From Candidatus Thiodiazotropha endoloripes (GTDB taxonomy: Bacteria; Pseudomonadota; Gammaproteobacteria; Chromatiales; Chromatiaceae), in NCBI RefSeq assembly GCF_001708965.1, contig NZ_LVJW01000006.1, positions 372,001 through 436,000 of the forward strand: 64,000 bases of DNA, written 5' to 3'. Below, in pieces: positions 55,642 to 64,000 of the stretch; position 1 is the stretch's first letter, and each line of letters starts with the position of its first letter. The notes beneath the pieces were generated by a model. The model did not search any database, was not told the origin of the DNA, and worked only from the letters and a program-made list of their open reading frames with translations. The position numbers and the translations under genes are program-made.

Positions 55642-56253
55642 TTACCGTGGTTTTCTGGAGCTGCGCTGCGACTTGCTGCGAATTCCTTCGATTCCCAGGA
55701 TCAGCTCCATCTCTTTGGCGGCGTCACCAAGATACTTGGTGATACCAAAATCCGCCAGTACCAATCGGGTCCTACCGGTAAAACCACGCCGATAGCCTCC
55801 CCAGGGGTCGCTGCCCGCGCCCACATGCTCCACTTCGATTTCAATCGGCCGGGTAACCCCCCTGAGGGTCAGATTACCTTTCAACAGTCCACTACCATCT
55901 TCGCGCTCACTGTATGAGCTGCTGACGAACTGGGCTTGCGGAAACTGCTTCACCGCAAGAAAATCCTCATCCCGCAGGTGTTTGTCCCTCTCCGCATGAT
56001 TCGAATCGATACTCCCCGTCTCCACCAGCACGTTGACGGAAGCAGCAGAGGGATTGCCCGTATCGTAGACAAAATCCCCGGAGAACCGATTGAAACGTCC
56101 GGCCAGCACACTGTAACCCAGGTGACTGATCCTGAACTGGATGAAGGCGTGCCCCCCCTCTGTATCGATGATGTAGGAAGAGGCGATGCTCTGCTGAGCG
56201 TAAAAAAACATAATGGAAAATACCGAGAGAAACAGTCTGGAAATTCTTTTCAT
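55642..56253 (-). CDS. YceI-family periplasmic protein
   Basis: A 203-residue exported protein of the YceI lipid-binding fold. A signal peptide spans about residues 1-25 (FLSVFSIMFFYAQQSIAS). The mature part starts YIIDTEGGHAFIQFRISHLG and includes FNRFSGDFVYDTGN, both family hallmarks. YceI members bind isoprenoid or amphiphilic molecules. The gene diverges from the large surface protein. GGATGAT lies before the ATG. Confidence 0.9.
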   Translation of the reverse strand: MKRISRLFLSVFSIMFFYAQQSIASSYIIDTEGGHAFIQFRISHLGYSVLAGRFNRFSGDFVYDTGNPSAASVNVLVETGSIDSNHAERDKHLRDEDFLAVKQFPQAQFVSSSYSEREDGSGLLKGNLTLRGVTRPIEIEVEHVGAGSDPWGGYRRGFTGRTRLVLADFGITKYLGDAAKEMELILGIEGIRSKSQRSSRKPR

Positions 56254-56623
56254 ATCATCCTCACTCGAAAATTCACTTTTTACAGCAGAAAAACAGTGCC
56301 GCCTGTTTTCTTCATGCCGGATCTAAACCAACGATGTTTAATTGTTAAAACAGGGGCATTCTAAAAACATAGCTTAACAGTCAACAATTAATATGGTGAC
56401 CATGAAAAGCCGAATTCCTGCCCTCAAGCCTGAGCAACTTGAGAATAAATTGTGAACTCCTTCTGTTCTATTTTCGAGCCAATTCACACTGCCGTGAGGA
56501 AGCGCAAATAGTGTGAATTCCGTCCACTAAAACTGTGACCTTGTGTCTGCATAAAAAGCCCGATTGACCGCCATAGTGAGCAACAACTTTTTAGGGAAAA
56601 TCTTTTTCGAGGTCACACTGGTC
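56254..56623. promoter_or_regulatory. Divergent promoter region with a 10-bp inverted repeat
   Basis: Between yceI and the surface-protein gene. AATTCACACT (56481-56490) and AGTGTGAATT (56510-56519) form a perfect 10-bp inverted repeat with a 19-base spacer, and a third related stretch, AATTGTGAAC, lies near 56445. These are candidate regulator sites. Nothing else recognised. Confidence 0.5.
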
Positions 56624-59284
56624 ATGAACGCAACACGCAAACTCCTTCCGCTGATTTTATTCCCAGCCCTGTTTTCTGCAGATATCAACCTCGCCCAAGC
56701 TGCCGATCTCTCCATCTACAAAGCTGTATGGAGAAATGCTAAGGATAAACTGGTAATCAAAGGTCAGGGAGAGCCCGGCGCCCAAGTCAACGCGTTTGTA
56801 GCAAATTCGATCCTGCCAGTTGGCAGTGCGACTGTCGATAAGAGAGGCATCTGGCGCATCAAGCAGGTTGCTCCTCCATTCGTACCTTGTGAAGTTGATG
56901 TGGTATCCGGTGTGGATTCAGCCAATGCGGTCATTCGCCGGGCACCCGGCGACTGCTTCGTGGCAGGTGAAGATCCCGATCCAGATCCAACTCCGGAAAA
57001 CACACCGCCAGTGATCAGCGGTTCTCCCAGCACCCAGGTAGCCGAAGGCCAGGCCTACAGCTTCCGCCCAAGTGCCAGTGATGCGGATAACGACAGTTTG
57101 AGTTTCTCCATCGCCAACAGACCAACCTGGGCCAGCTTCAACAGCTCCACCGGTCAGCTCAGCGGCACTCCGGACATGGACGATGCCGGTACCACCAGTA
57201 ATATCCGCATCAGTGTCTCCGACGGTACCGACACCGTCTCCCTGAACGCCTTCAGTATTACTGTGACTGACACCAACCGGGCACCAACCATCAGCGGTTC
57301 ACCTGCAACTTCCGTTGCCGAAGGTGGCAGCTACCGATTTGCACCTTCCGCCAATGACGCGGATGGCGACAGCCTCAGCTTCTCCATTGCAAACCGTCCT
57401 TCCTGGGCCAGCTTCAACACCTCCACCGGTGTACTGAACGGCGCGCCCGGCATGAATGATGAAGGCACCACCAGCAACATTCAGATCAGTGTTTCAGACG
57501 GTTCCGCCTCCGCAGCATTGAGCCCCTTCAGCATTACCGTCAACGGCACCAACCAGGCCCCAACCATCAGCGGTTCACCTGCAACTTCCGTTGCCGAAGG
57601 TGGCAGCTACCGATTTGCACCTTCCGCCAGTGACGCGGATGGCGACAGCCTCAGCTTCTCCATTGCAAACCGTCCTTCCTGGGCCAGCTTCAACACCTCC
57701 ACCGGTGTACTGAGCGGCACACCGAGCATGGATGATGAAGGCACCACCAGCAACATTCGAATCAGTGTCTCTGACGGCTCCGCCTCTGCTTCACTGAGCG
57801 CCTTCAACATTACCGTCACCGGCACCAACCAGGCGCCGACCATCAGCGGTTCACCTGCAACCTCCGTTGCCGAAGGCGGCAGCTACCGGTTTGCACCTTC
57901 CGCCGATGACGCGGATGGCGACAGCCTCAGCTTCTCCATCGCAAATCGTCCTTCCTGGGCCAGCTTCAACACCTCCACCGGCGTACTGAGCGGCACACCG
58001 GGCATGGATGATGAAGGCACCACCAGCAACATTCGAATCAGTGTCTCTGACGGCTCCGCCACAGCTTCATTGAGCGCATTCAGCATCACCGTCTCCGACA
58101 CCAATCGTGCACCGACCATCAGTGGCACACCGGCCACCAGTCTGGATGAAGGCAGCGCCTACAGTTTCACTCCGACTGCCAGCGATCCCGATGGCGACGC
58201 CCTGAGTTTCAGCGTCAGCAATCTGCCCAGCTGGGCCAGCTTCAACTCAAGCACCGGTCAACTGAGCGGCACCCCTGATTCCAACTCAGCAGGCAGCTAC
58301 TCAAACATCGTGATCACCGTCTCTGACGGCAGCGAGCAGGCAAGCCTGGCGACATTCGCCATCACCGTTGTCGATGTGGCTGAAGAGGGCGGCACCTTCC
58401 AGTTCGCCAGCAACGGCTATGATGTGGAAGAAGGCAGCACCGTAACCCTGACCGTTACCCGTAACAACGGTACCGGCGCAGCAAACGTCAACTTCGGAAC
58501 CTACGGCGTCGAAGCCAGACACTCTCAGGACTACACCGGTTATGTCTGGACAGCCTTGAACTTCCTCGACGGTGAAACCAGTAAGACCATCCGCATCAAC
58601 ACCATGTCTGACTCAACCGATGAAGGTGCAGAGACTTTTGAAGTTCACCTTAACGAGCCAAGCACTGGTTACACTCTGAACGATCCATCCGTCAGTGTTG
58701 TCACCATCCATGATGTCGAAGCACCCAACAACGCACCGGTTATCAGCGGCACACCTGATCAGAGCGTGGTAGTCGGCGACGGTTATGTCTTCACACCAAC
58801 CGCATCCGATGCTGACAACGATACTCTGACCTTCAGTATCAGCAACCTGCCAAGCTGGGCCAGCTTCAACAGCAGCAACGGCACCCTGAGCGGTACACCG
58901 GCAGAAGCGGATGAAGGCAGCTACAACAACATCGTGATCAGCGTATCCGATGGCACTGACACGGCATCACTGAGCCCGATGACCCTGGTAGTGGAAGCCT
59001 CCCAGACCACACCTACCACTGGTACCATCTCACTCAACTGGGTAGCACCTGCCACCAGAACTGACGGCAGCTCACTGGACCTGAGTGAAATCTCCGGCTA
59101 CAGACTCTACATGGGAACCAGCAACAGCAACCTCTCACCGGTAGTGGATGTGGATGACTGCACCATCAACAACCATGTAATTGAAAACCTGGAAACCGGT
59201 ACTTACTACTTCGCGATCACAGCATACGACCTCTCTGGTAATGAAAGTAACCTCTCCAATGTCGTAGCGAAGGACACCATGTAG
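56624..59284 (+). CDS. Large secreted surface protein with tandem cadherin-like/Ig repeats and Calx-beta domain
   Basis: An 886-residue exported protein. A signal peptide (residues 1-26, LLPLILFPALFS to AQAA) is followed by a short N-terminal domain. Five tandem ~92-residue dystroglycan-type cadherin-like repeats (He_PIG/CADG-like) run at about 57011-58390, each 276 bp: APTISGSPATSVAEGGS, then YRFAPSASDADGDSLSF, then IANRPSWASFN. A Calx-beta domain (58391-58720), a sixth repeat, and a fibronectin III-like end (ISLNWVAPATR) follow. ATG 56624 is chosen with GAGG upstream; earlier starts give no signal peptide. Likely adhesion, perhaps calcium-dependent. Confidence 0.8.
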   Translation: MNATRKLLPLILFPALFSADINLAQAADLSIYKAVWRNAKDKLVIKGQGEPGAQVNAFVANSILPVGSATVDKRGIWRIKQVAPPFVPCEVDVVSGVDSANAVIRRAPGDCFVAGEDPDPDPTPENTPPVISGSPSTQVAEGQAYSFRPSASDADNDSLSFSIANRPTWASFNSSTGQLSGTPDMDDAGTTSNIRISVSDGTDTVSLNAFSITVTDTNRAPTISGSPATSVAEGGSYRFAPSANDADGDSLSFSIANRPSWASFNTSTGVLNGAPGMNDEGTTSNIQISVSDGSASAALSPFSITVNGTNQAPTISGSPATSVAEGGSYRFAPSASDADGDSLSFSIANRPSWASFNTSTGVLSGTPSMDDEGTTSNIRISVSDGSASASLSAFNITVTGTNQAPTISGSPATSVAEGGSYRFAPSADDADGDSLSFSIANRPSWASFNTSTGVLSGTPGMDDEGTTSNIRISVSDGSATASLSAFSITVSDTNRAPTISGTPATSLDEGSAYSFTPTASDPDGDALSFSVSNLPSWASFNSSTGQLSGTPDSNSAGSYSNIVITVSDGSEQASLATFAITVVDVAEEGGTFQFASNGYDVEEGSTVTLTVTRNNGTGAANVNFGTYGVEARHSQDYTGYVWTALNFLDGETSKTIRINTMSDSTDEGAETFEVHLNEPSTGYTLNDPSVSVVTIHDVEAPNNAPVISGTPDQSVVVGDGYVFTPTASDADNDTLTFSISNLPSWASFNSSNGTLSGTPAEADEGSYNNIVISVSDGTDTASLSPMTLVVEASQTTPTTGTISLNWVAPATRTDGSSLDLSEISGYRLYMGTSNSNLSPVVDVDDCTINNHVIENLETGTYYFAITAYDLSGNESNLSNVVAKDTM
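57011..58390 (+). repeat. Five tandem 276-bp intragenic repeats
   Basis: The same short segment, ACCATCAGCGGTTC or near variants, recurs at 57287, 57563, 57839 and 58115, exactly 276 bp apart; a diverged first unit begins near 57011. Copies two to four are almost identical in DNA, so recombination could change the number of domains without shifting the frame. Confidence 0.85.
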
Positions 59285-60173
59285 TAAAGACCAACGCAAA
59301 AGGATTTGCACCGACAACCGATTGGTTGGCACTCAGCACCGGGTTACAGAGACACCATCTGTAACCCGGTGCTTCATTTCAGGGCTGCAAAAACTTACAC
59401 TCCGCGATTCAACCCACCTAAGAATTTTTAAACAGTCTGCGAATAAACGTGAATGGCTATGCAGTTGCAGGTAGATCTGGAGCTGTTAAATCAAGTCGTA
59501 AAAAATAACAGGCTATCACTGCAACCCCATGAACCCTGCTCGATAGGATTCTAACGGGTTAATTTCAGTCGGTTTCTCTAGCCTACCGAGAGTTTTAACG
59601 TAAAATGATCACCAAACGGAAGATTAAGGTTAGAAAAAGCACCAAGTATAAGCGTACCAAACAGATGAAGAGGGTAACTGCCCTCTCCCCTTACGGGAGA
59701 GGGGCCGGTGGAGAGGGGCTTTTATGCTTCTCCTTGACCGATCATAGAGGTGACCTAAATTATGGATTTCAATGAGATACAGCTGGACCCAATATTACGA
59801 TTCATAGATTTCCCCGGAAATCCAAAAGAGATTACTAGATATCACATAGGTGGCCGTACTCGTTGTATTCGATCAATTATCAGATAAACCAGGATATAAA
59901 GTCGCTCTGATCTTCTTCATCTCATGCCGAACACAGACTACGAACTGAAAGAACCGATTTCTGCTTAGTGACCTGAGCGACGCCCTCACATGATCTTTGA
60001 CGCCAAAACTGAATTCAAAAAATCGTCTCTGAAAAAATCAGATCTATGCACAAGGTTAACGATTCAACAGTATCTACCATTACATGAGGATATTATTTTT
60101 CTTGTGATACCGACAAACAACGGATAAGTTGGCTATCCTACAGGTAGGAAGACCTATACCAGGACAGTAACCA
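59285..60173. other. Long gene-poor region with two hairpins
   Basis: 889 bp with no recognised gene. A perfect 16-bp hairpin (arms 59335-59350 and 59358-59373) closes the surface-protein transcript. A second hairpin (59681-59689 with 59695-59703) of CCCTCTCCC type lies further on. A possible 41-codon frame at 59762-59887 has GAGGT before its ATG but no recognisable product. The remaining AT-rich sequence before 60173 holds the promoter of the NYN gene. Confidence 0.5.
59335..59373 (+). terminator. Terminator hairpin after the surface-protein gene
   Basis: AGCACCGGGTTACAGA (59335-59350) pairs fully with its complement at 59358-59373 around a seven-base loop, about 50 bases after the stop. 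TCATTTC follows rather than a strict T-run. Confidence 0.7.
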
Positions 60174-60992
60174 ATGCCTGAATCGAACCCAACCCAAAAT
60201 ATGGCCATCTTCTGTGACTTTGAGAATGTTGCATTGGGGGTGCGTGATGCCAACTATGCAGCCTTTAATATTCAGAAAGTTCTTGAGCGTTTATTGCTGA
60301 AAGGCAATATCGTTGTAAAAAAGGCCTACTGTGATTGGGATCGCTACAAAGAGTTCAAAGCAACCATGCACGAAGCGGCATTCGAATTGATAGAGATTCC
60401 CCACGTGCGCCAGTCAGGCAAGAACTCGGCAGACATCCGGATGGTAGTTGACGCCCTGGACCTATGCTACACCAAGCTTCATCTCGACACATTCGTCATT
60501 ATCAGTGGAGACTCTGACTTCTCCCCACTCGTCAGTAAGTTACGCGAAAACAACAAGGTTGTAATTGGTGTCGGCGTCAAGAACTCCACTTCAGACCTAC
60601 TTACTGCCAACTGCGATGAGTTTATCTTCTATGACGATCTGGTGAGAGATAGCAAGAAACCCAGCCAAAACCGACGTAAAAGTTCCAGCAAAAAAACCGT
60701 TAAAAAGAAAGCCTCAAAGAAGCAACCTAGTGAAGAGGAGCAGAGAAAGCAGGAAGCACTGGACCTGGTTGTCGCCACGGTAGAAGATCTGATTCAGGAA
60801 CGCGGAGAAAGAGGAAAAGTATGGGGCTCCATGGTCAAGCAAACCTTGAAGCGTCGTAAACCCGGTTTCAGTGAGCGATACCATGGCTTCAGCACCTTCA
60901 ATGCGCTGCTTGAAGAGGCACAGGAAAGAAATTTAGTGATCTTGGAAGCTGATGAAAAATCCGGTGGCTATATGATCAGGAGCGTCACGTAG
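60174..60992 (+). CDS. NYN domain protein with OST-HTH/LOTUS domain
   Basis: A 272-residue protein with a PIN-like NYN (LabA/DUF88) nuclease domain at residues 9-160 and an OST-HTH/LOTUS domain at about 198-268. NYN acidic residues are visible in AIFCDFENVALG, KKAYCDWDRYKEF, KNSADIRMVVDAL and VIISGDSDFSPLV, consistent with metal-dependent RNA cleavage. A basic linker (KKTVKKKASKKQ) separates the domains. The OST-HTH part binds RNA in its relatives. Role and target RNA are unknown. It lies in a region of decaying RNA-binding genes. Confidence 0.88.
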   Translation: MPESNPTQNMAIFCDFENVALGVRDANYAAFNIQKVLERLLLKGNIVVKKAYCDWDRYKEFKATMHEAAFELIEIPHVRQSGKNSADIRMVVDALDLCYTKLHLDTFVIISGDSDFSPLVSKLRENNKVVIGVGVKNSTSDLLTANCDEFIFYDDLVRDSKKPSQNRRKSSSKKTVKKKASKKQPSEEEQRKQEALDLVVATVEDLIQERGERGKVWGSMVKQTLKRRKPGFSERYHGFSTFNALLEEAQERNLVILEADEKSGGYMIRSVT

Positions 60993-61045
60993 TCGGAACA
61001 CAAAGCAGTAAAAATTGATCTACTGAGGAGTACCGGATATTTCTG

Positions 61046-61345
61046 TCATAGATCGCCTGAACGAATCAGTATTGACCCATCATCCTCGAAAGACTCGCTC
61101 TGAATCAACCTTCTCGCCGCCTCTTGTATAACGGCGCGATGATGAGCGACACATCTGATCGGTGATTCATCCATAACACCAAATTTATCTTCCAATATAT
61201 TCAACGATACTCTACAGAGTACACGCTCTTTGTTGACATCCGCTGCCACGGTCGCCATTTCTGCCATGCTATTCCATGACTCGTACCCTGGAAAATGAAT
61301 TACTGTGTCGTCTGTAACGGTTATTTTTTTGCGGCTAAACTGCAT
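61046..61345 (-). CDS. DUF1488 family protein
   Basis: A 99-residue small protein. The core VLCRVSLNILEDKFG followed by VIQEAARRLIQSES and end DGSILIRSGDL matches the DUF1488 pattern, a family of unknown function often near regulatory or stress genes. It converges on the NYN gene, 53 bp apart. Confidence 0.65.
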   Translation of the reverse strand: MQFSRKKITVTDDTVIHFPGYESWNSMAEMATVAADVNKERVLCRVSLNILEDKFGVMDESPIRCVAHHRAVIQEAARRLIQSESFEDDGSILIRSGDL

Positions 61346-61869
61346 GACGAGGCCTGTTTACTGATACCGCATCATCCGATTGCGGCGAAAGCACCTATGA
61401 GAAATAATGTTGCACCGGGTTGCAATAGGATAAAGCAATATATTTGCTTTCAAATTTTGTATACCGAATTTGTGTGTGTCTTTACAGTGACATATGGCTT
61501 AATCCTTTGCCCTAAGACATCGCAATACAGTGATTATAGTTGAAGTCATGCCGAATAGCTTTTTATTTTTCTGGAAATACGCCTTGGCTTATCGGGAAAT
61601 CAACCGTCAGACCTCAGTCTCATCCCTTGTTTATACATGCTTTGGTCAAATATTAATCCAGTGGTTGTATAAAATATCCGATTTGCAATTCAGTACTAAG
61701 CTATAAATGGTGAACACCCTGTAAGATCCTAGTCCTGCCTGTATCGTCTTATATTCGCTGTTTCCTCACAGTTTCATCCGAGTCGACCTTCATAGTGTTT
61801 TTCCAAGATTTGTAGTGAATGACCGCCCTCAAAGGCTGGTAAATTTTAGTTTGTTTGAGCTATTTACAG
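61346..61869. other. Intergenic region, nothing recognised
   Basis: About 520 bp, AT-rich, without a supportable gene, terminator or repeat copy. It separates the DUF1488 gene from the broken cold-shock gene and probably contains the leader of the latter (cold-shock genes normally have long 5' leaders). Confidence 0.4.
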
Positions 61870-62074
61870 ATGTCTGAAAGGCAAACCGGAACCGTCAAGT
61901 GGTTCGACAGCGCAAAAGGTTCTGATTTTATCGAACGTGAAGCAGGAAAAGACCTGTTTTTTTCCGTTCAATCGTTGCTGAAGGTCATCGCGACCTGACA
62001 GAGTGTGAAAAGGTTGAATTTTCCGAAACTGCGGGCCAGAAAGGCCCTCAAGCGGAACTGTCGTGCTCATGTAG
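61870..62074 (+). pseudogene. Broken cold-shock domain protein gene
   Basis: The start MSERQTGTVKWFDSAKGSDF is that of a CspA-type protein (RNP1 region normally KGFGFI). After KDLFF the frame ends early, but a shifted frame continues FRSIVAEGHRDLTECEKVEF, then SETAGQKGPQAEL, and a third frame gives VVLM and a TAG stop at 62072-62074. At least two frameshifts and an altered RNP1 core show that the gene is inactive, unless sequence errors are responsible. Normal products are RNA chaperones of about 69 residues. Confidence 0.75.
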
Positions 62075-62166
62075 CCTGTTGTATTAAAGCGAACTCTGCC
62101 TTATCAGTGGCAGAGTTCCACATCTCATTTATGATGGCTTGAATCTGTACTGCCACATATAGATCA

Positions 62167-62525
62167 ATGTTCATACATCGACAAAAGGCAAAACACATTG
62201 ATAATACTCTCAGTGCGCGGCCTACCAGGATCGACTACAGAAGAATTTCTGGCCTCCCGCTTTTCAGAACACGAACGGTTCGTTCCCTCAAGCTAGGGCC
62301 TGTTAACACCAATCCAATGCGCCCTGTTGCGCATTGGATTGGTGTTAACAGGCCCTAGTAAAAGATCTCTTTTCCGGTGAGTCCAAGGGCTTTGCGACCC
62401 TCGATATGGAAGGTCATGAGGCACGCGCAACTCTCGCAGCACTAAACAACAGCAACCTCAATGGAAGCACGATCCGTGTCGGACCCGATAGAGTAACTAA
62501 AGGGCGTAGCGGCAGGCGACGTTAG
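62167..62525 (+). pseudogene. RRM RNA-binding protein gene split by a palindromic element
   Basis: A single RRM domain gene of about 90 codons, broken in three or more ways. The first part reads LIILSVRGLPGSTTEEFLAS then RFSEH, then after a frameshift TVRSLKL. At 62293-62358 the palindromic element is inserted; directly after it the frame resumes as LVKDLFSGESKGFATLDMEG and ARATLAALNNSNLNGSTIRVG, ending in SGRRR and TAG. The SKGFATLDM segment is the RNP1 motif. Early frame also needs correction near the ATG. Such single-RRM proteins in gammaproteobacteria bind RNA under cold stress. Confidence 0.75.
62293..62358. mobile_element. Complete palindromic miniature element, copy 2 (perfect 30-bp arms)
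   Basis: A perfect 30-bp inverted repeat, arms 62293-62322 and 62329-62358, with a six-base loop CCTGTT. Ends are CTAG on both sides. It interrupts the RRM gene: CTA precedes it and CTAGTAAAAGAT follows, so removing the 62-bp insert between the TA pairs restores the frame. This is a direct demonstration of insertion with duplication of TA (or CTAG). IS630/Tc1-mariner transposases prefer CTAG and duplicate TA, so this is probably a non-autonomous derivative. No transposase is seen in the window. Confidence 0.85.
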
Positions 62526-62838
62526 AATAATGGCGAACAGATTCGTTTACTCTATTGTCCACTTTTTTGCCGCCAGTTGTCTGAAGCCTTTACTTCCTTG
62601 CGACCGCTGTTCAGCATCTCCGGTCTGTCGCCGAATCCAGTGACTGGCAAGTGTGCGACCATTGCGGACGGTCAGTAATCGGGATTAATGGCACTCAAAT
62701 ACGGCAATCCTTCTCATGCATTGTGGAATCCCGGACTTTTCATTTGAAAGAGCTGGGGGGGGGGGGGATTTCGGAACCAACAAGTTTTCTTTCAGGCACT
62801 TACCAGCATGGTAATTAGGAGTTATACGCCGGAGATGT
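62526..62838. other. Intergenic region with a 13-G tract
   Basis: About 313 bp without a recognised gene. A run of 13 G lies at 62755-62767, about 75 bp downstream of the racemase stop. A tract of this length is prone to slippage and to sequencing error. Confidence 0.5.
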
Positions 62839-63957
62839 CTATTGTTCCCGGGGCAACCCTGAAGTCCAATCTTGCTGTACCATACTTGCCCGATGGTGTT
62901 TGACGATCTTGGTGACAAAAGGGGAGGTCATGGCGCGTACCAGAGCGCTGTAGTTGAGCTGGAACATCATTTCCGCGCCGACGGATAGGCCGTAGCTGCC
63001 AGAGTCCAAGAGGAGGTGGTCACTACTGGCCCCAATGATCTCGGTCCCCACAGGTGATTGCAGGCCGCACGGGTCGATGTCCTGTATGCCAATGGCCAGG
63101 ATGGTTTGCATGATATGCCCACGGTCTGTAGTGGTTGGCTTCTCTCCGAACGCGTTTTGTCCAATTTCGCCCGTTGGACGTGATGGCTTGACCTTCGATT
63201 CGATCACTTCAGCGATGAGGGTGATGGCGTCGGTGTGCAGTCCATCAATTGGTGTACGATGAAGAGGTTCACAACCGAGCAGGATCGATTCGCCCATGCG
63301 GAGATCGTTGATCCGCCCGGTGTCTGTTTCACTGAACACCCACTGTATGTTGGCAGAATTCCCGCCCGATACAATGTCTACCGTCAGTCCGAATGTCGCC
63401 TCGATAGAGTCTACCAACTTGGACAGCACCGCCATGTTTTGGCTGTCAGGTGACACTCCGCTACGGCACGCGAGATTGGTGCCGATACCTTTGAACACGA
63501 TGTTGGGCAGGCTGAGGGTCTCACGTACGGTGTCTATCAGGTCATCGGGCATGATACCTTCACGGAGATCGCCCAGCTCAACCATGAGTACGACCCCGTG
63601 CCTACGATTTGCCTTCTGCGCTTCGAGCGATAGTTTTCTGATAACCTCAATTTCGGTATTGAGACTTACATCGGCGTGTCTTACGACCCGTTCCGCCTGG
63701 CTAAGCATCGGAGAACGGATCATTGTCATCGATGCGGGTACCTGTGCATAACGCATCGCTTCGATATTCTCGATGCGAGAATCGCCGAGGGCACTCACAC
63801 CCGCCTGCAGAAACACGCCTGCAATCTCCGGTGAGCCGAGTGTTGCCTTCGAGACGCCTGTCACCGAGATGCCACGACTGGCCAGTCGATCAACCAGCGT
63901 GCGAGCGTTGTGGTAGATCTTGTCGAGATCGATCTCCAACCGCGGCGCGGGCATCAT
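62839..63957 (-). CDS. Alanine/ornithine racemase-like PLP enzyme (alanine racemase N-terminal fold)
   Basis: A 372-residue PLP-dependent protein of the fold-type III barrel family. It starts MMPAPRLEIDLDKIYHNAR; the PLP lysine is in TGVSKATLGSPEIAG. Further features are GDSRIENIEAMR, VLMVELGDLREGIMP and SGGNSANIQW. The sequence suits ornithine/alanine racemase-type enzymes (YhfX/Orr relatives), which lack the usual second domain motifs of Alr. The first ATG overlaps the TGA of the upstream gene by four bases (ATGA), so the two are translationally coupled. Confidence 0.82.
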   Translation of the reverse strand: MMPAPRLEIDLDKIYHNARTLVDRLASRGISVTGVSKATLGSPEIAGVFLQAGVSALGDSRIENIEAMRYAQVPASMTMIRSPMLSQAERVVRHADVSLNTEIEVIRKLSLEAQKANRRHGVVLMVELGDLREGIMPDDLIDTVRETLSLPNIVFKGIGTNLACRSGVSPDSQNMAVLSKLVDSIEATFGLTVDIVSGGNSANIQWVFSETDTGRINDLRMGESILLGCEPLHRTPIDGLHTDAITLIAEVIESKVKPSRPTGEIGQNAFGEKPTTTDRGHIMQTILAIGIQDIDPCGLQSPVGTEIIGASSDHLLLDSGSYGLSVGAEMMFQLNYSALVRAMTSPFVTKIVKHHRASMVQQDWTSGLPREQ

Positions 63958-63998
63958 GCGGCGGCGGGCAGCAGCTTCTCGAGTTTCGGGAACGCGGC
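63954..63998 (-). CDS. C-terminal end of an unidentified gene (partial, right edge)
   Basis: Fourteen codons, reading AAFPKLEKLLPAAA and TGA, run from the right edge of the window and end overlapping the racemase ATG by four bases. This coupling and the GC-rich third positions suggest a real upstream gene in the same operon. The tail is too short to identify. Confidence 0.45.
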   Translation of the reverse strand, partial: AAFPKLEKLLPAAA

Positions 63999-64000
63999 AA

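Noticed and set aside
59762-59887. A 41-codon frame with a ribosome-site-like GAGGT
   Set aside because: No family recognised and the composition is that of the surrounding non-coding DNA; kept only as a mention in the region entry.

Overview
The window reads as a chromosomal stretch of a gammaproteobacterium that can respire nitrate. It holds a periplasmic nitrate reductase operon in the E. coli order (napFDAGHBC) next to moaA, a NarX/NarL-type nitrate sensor pair, an AorABC-type tungsten aldehyde oxidoreductase cluster, EI-Ntr (ptsP) beside rppH, Fe-superoxide dismutase, and argD-argF. Gene families and style fit a sulfur-oxidising or Chromatiales-like lineage (Sedimenticola/Thiodiazotropha type); that placement is inference from gene content. 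No rRNA, tRNA, CRISPR array or complete insertion sequence was recognised.

Layout. 0-8 kb: tail of an HD-GYP protein, an N-acetylglutaminylglutamine amidotransferase-like enzyme, RecQ, then HDOD, receiver-TPR and histidine kinase genes. 8-11.3 kb: an AT-richer block (LysR, cytochrome b561, metallo-beta-lactamase-fold protein, methyltransferase) with weak inverted repeats at its edges. 11.5-18.5 kb: monooxygenase, HyuB, SodB, a lipoprotein phosphodiesterase, pyruvate kinase and a GDSL esterase. 18.6-26.4 kb: aldehyde oxidoreductase cluster (ferredoxin, catalytic subunit, FAD subunit, MoaD-like protein, small unknown), a LysR gene and an SLC13-type permease. 26.8-37.7 kb: unknown small gene, narX-narL, nap operon, moaA. 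A perfect FNR-type box and a NarL-type 7-2-7 palindrome lie in the nap promoter region. 37.8-42.7 kb: repeat lipoprotein-like protein, VanZ-like protein, a ZIP transporter carrying two cyclic-nucleotide-binding domains, CopD-like protein. 43-45.1 kb: argD-argF behind a terminator-like leader hairpin. 45.3-53.3 kb: SH3/coiled-coil protein, NtrC-type regulator with its PAS kinase, ptsP, rppH. 53.6-59.3 kb: HAD phosphatase, small proteins, HIRAN protein, YceI, and a large surface protein with 276-bp tandem repeats. 59.3-64 kb: gene-poor, decaying region with a NYN/OST-HTH protein, a DUF1488 protein, broken cold-shock and RRM genes, and a PLP racemase at the right edge.

The main unlisted signal is a dispersed small palindromic element with core GGCCTGTTAACACNAATCCA. 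Two complete copies form 25-30 bp inverted repeats bounded by CTAG, and at least four solo arms lie just beyond stop codons. The copy at 62293-62358 splits an RRM gene whose reading frame resumes on the far side. The inferred TA/CTAG target duplication resembles IS630/Tc1-mariner insertion. The second notable item is the ZIP transporter interrupted by two cNMP-binding domains and lacking the usual histidines.
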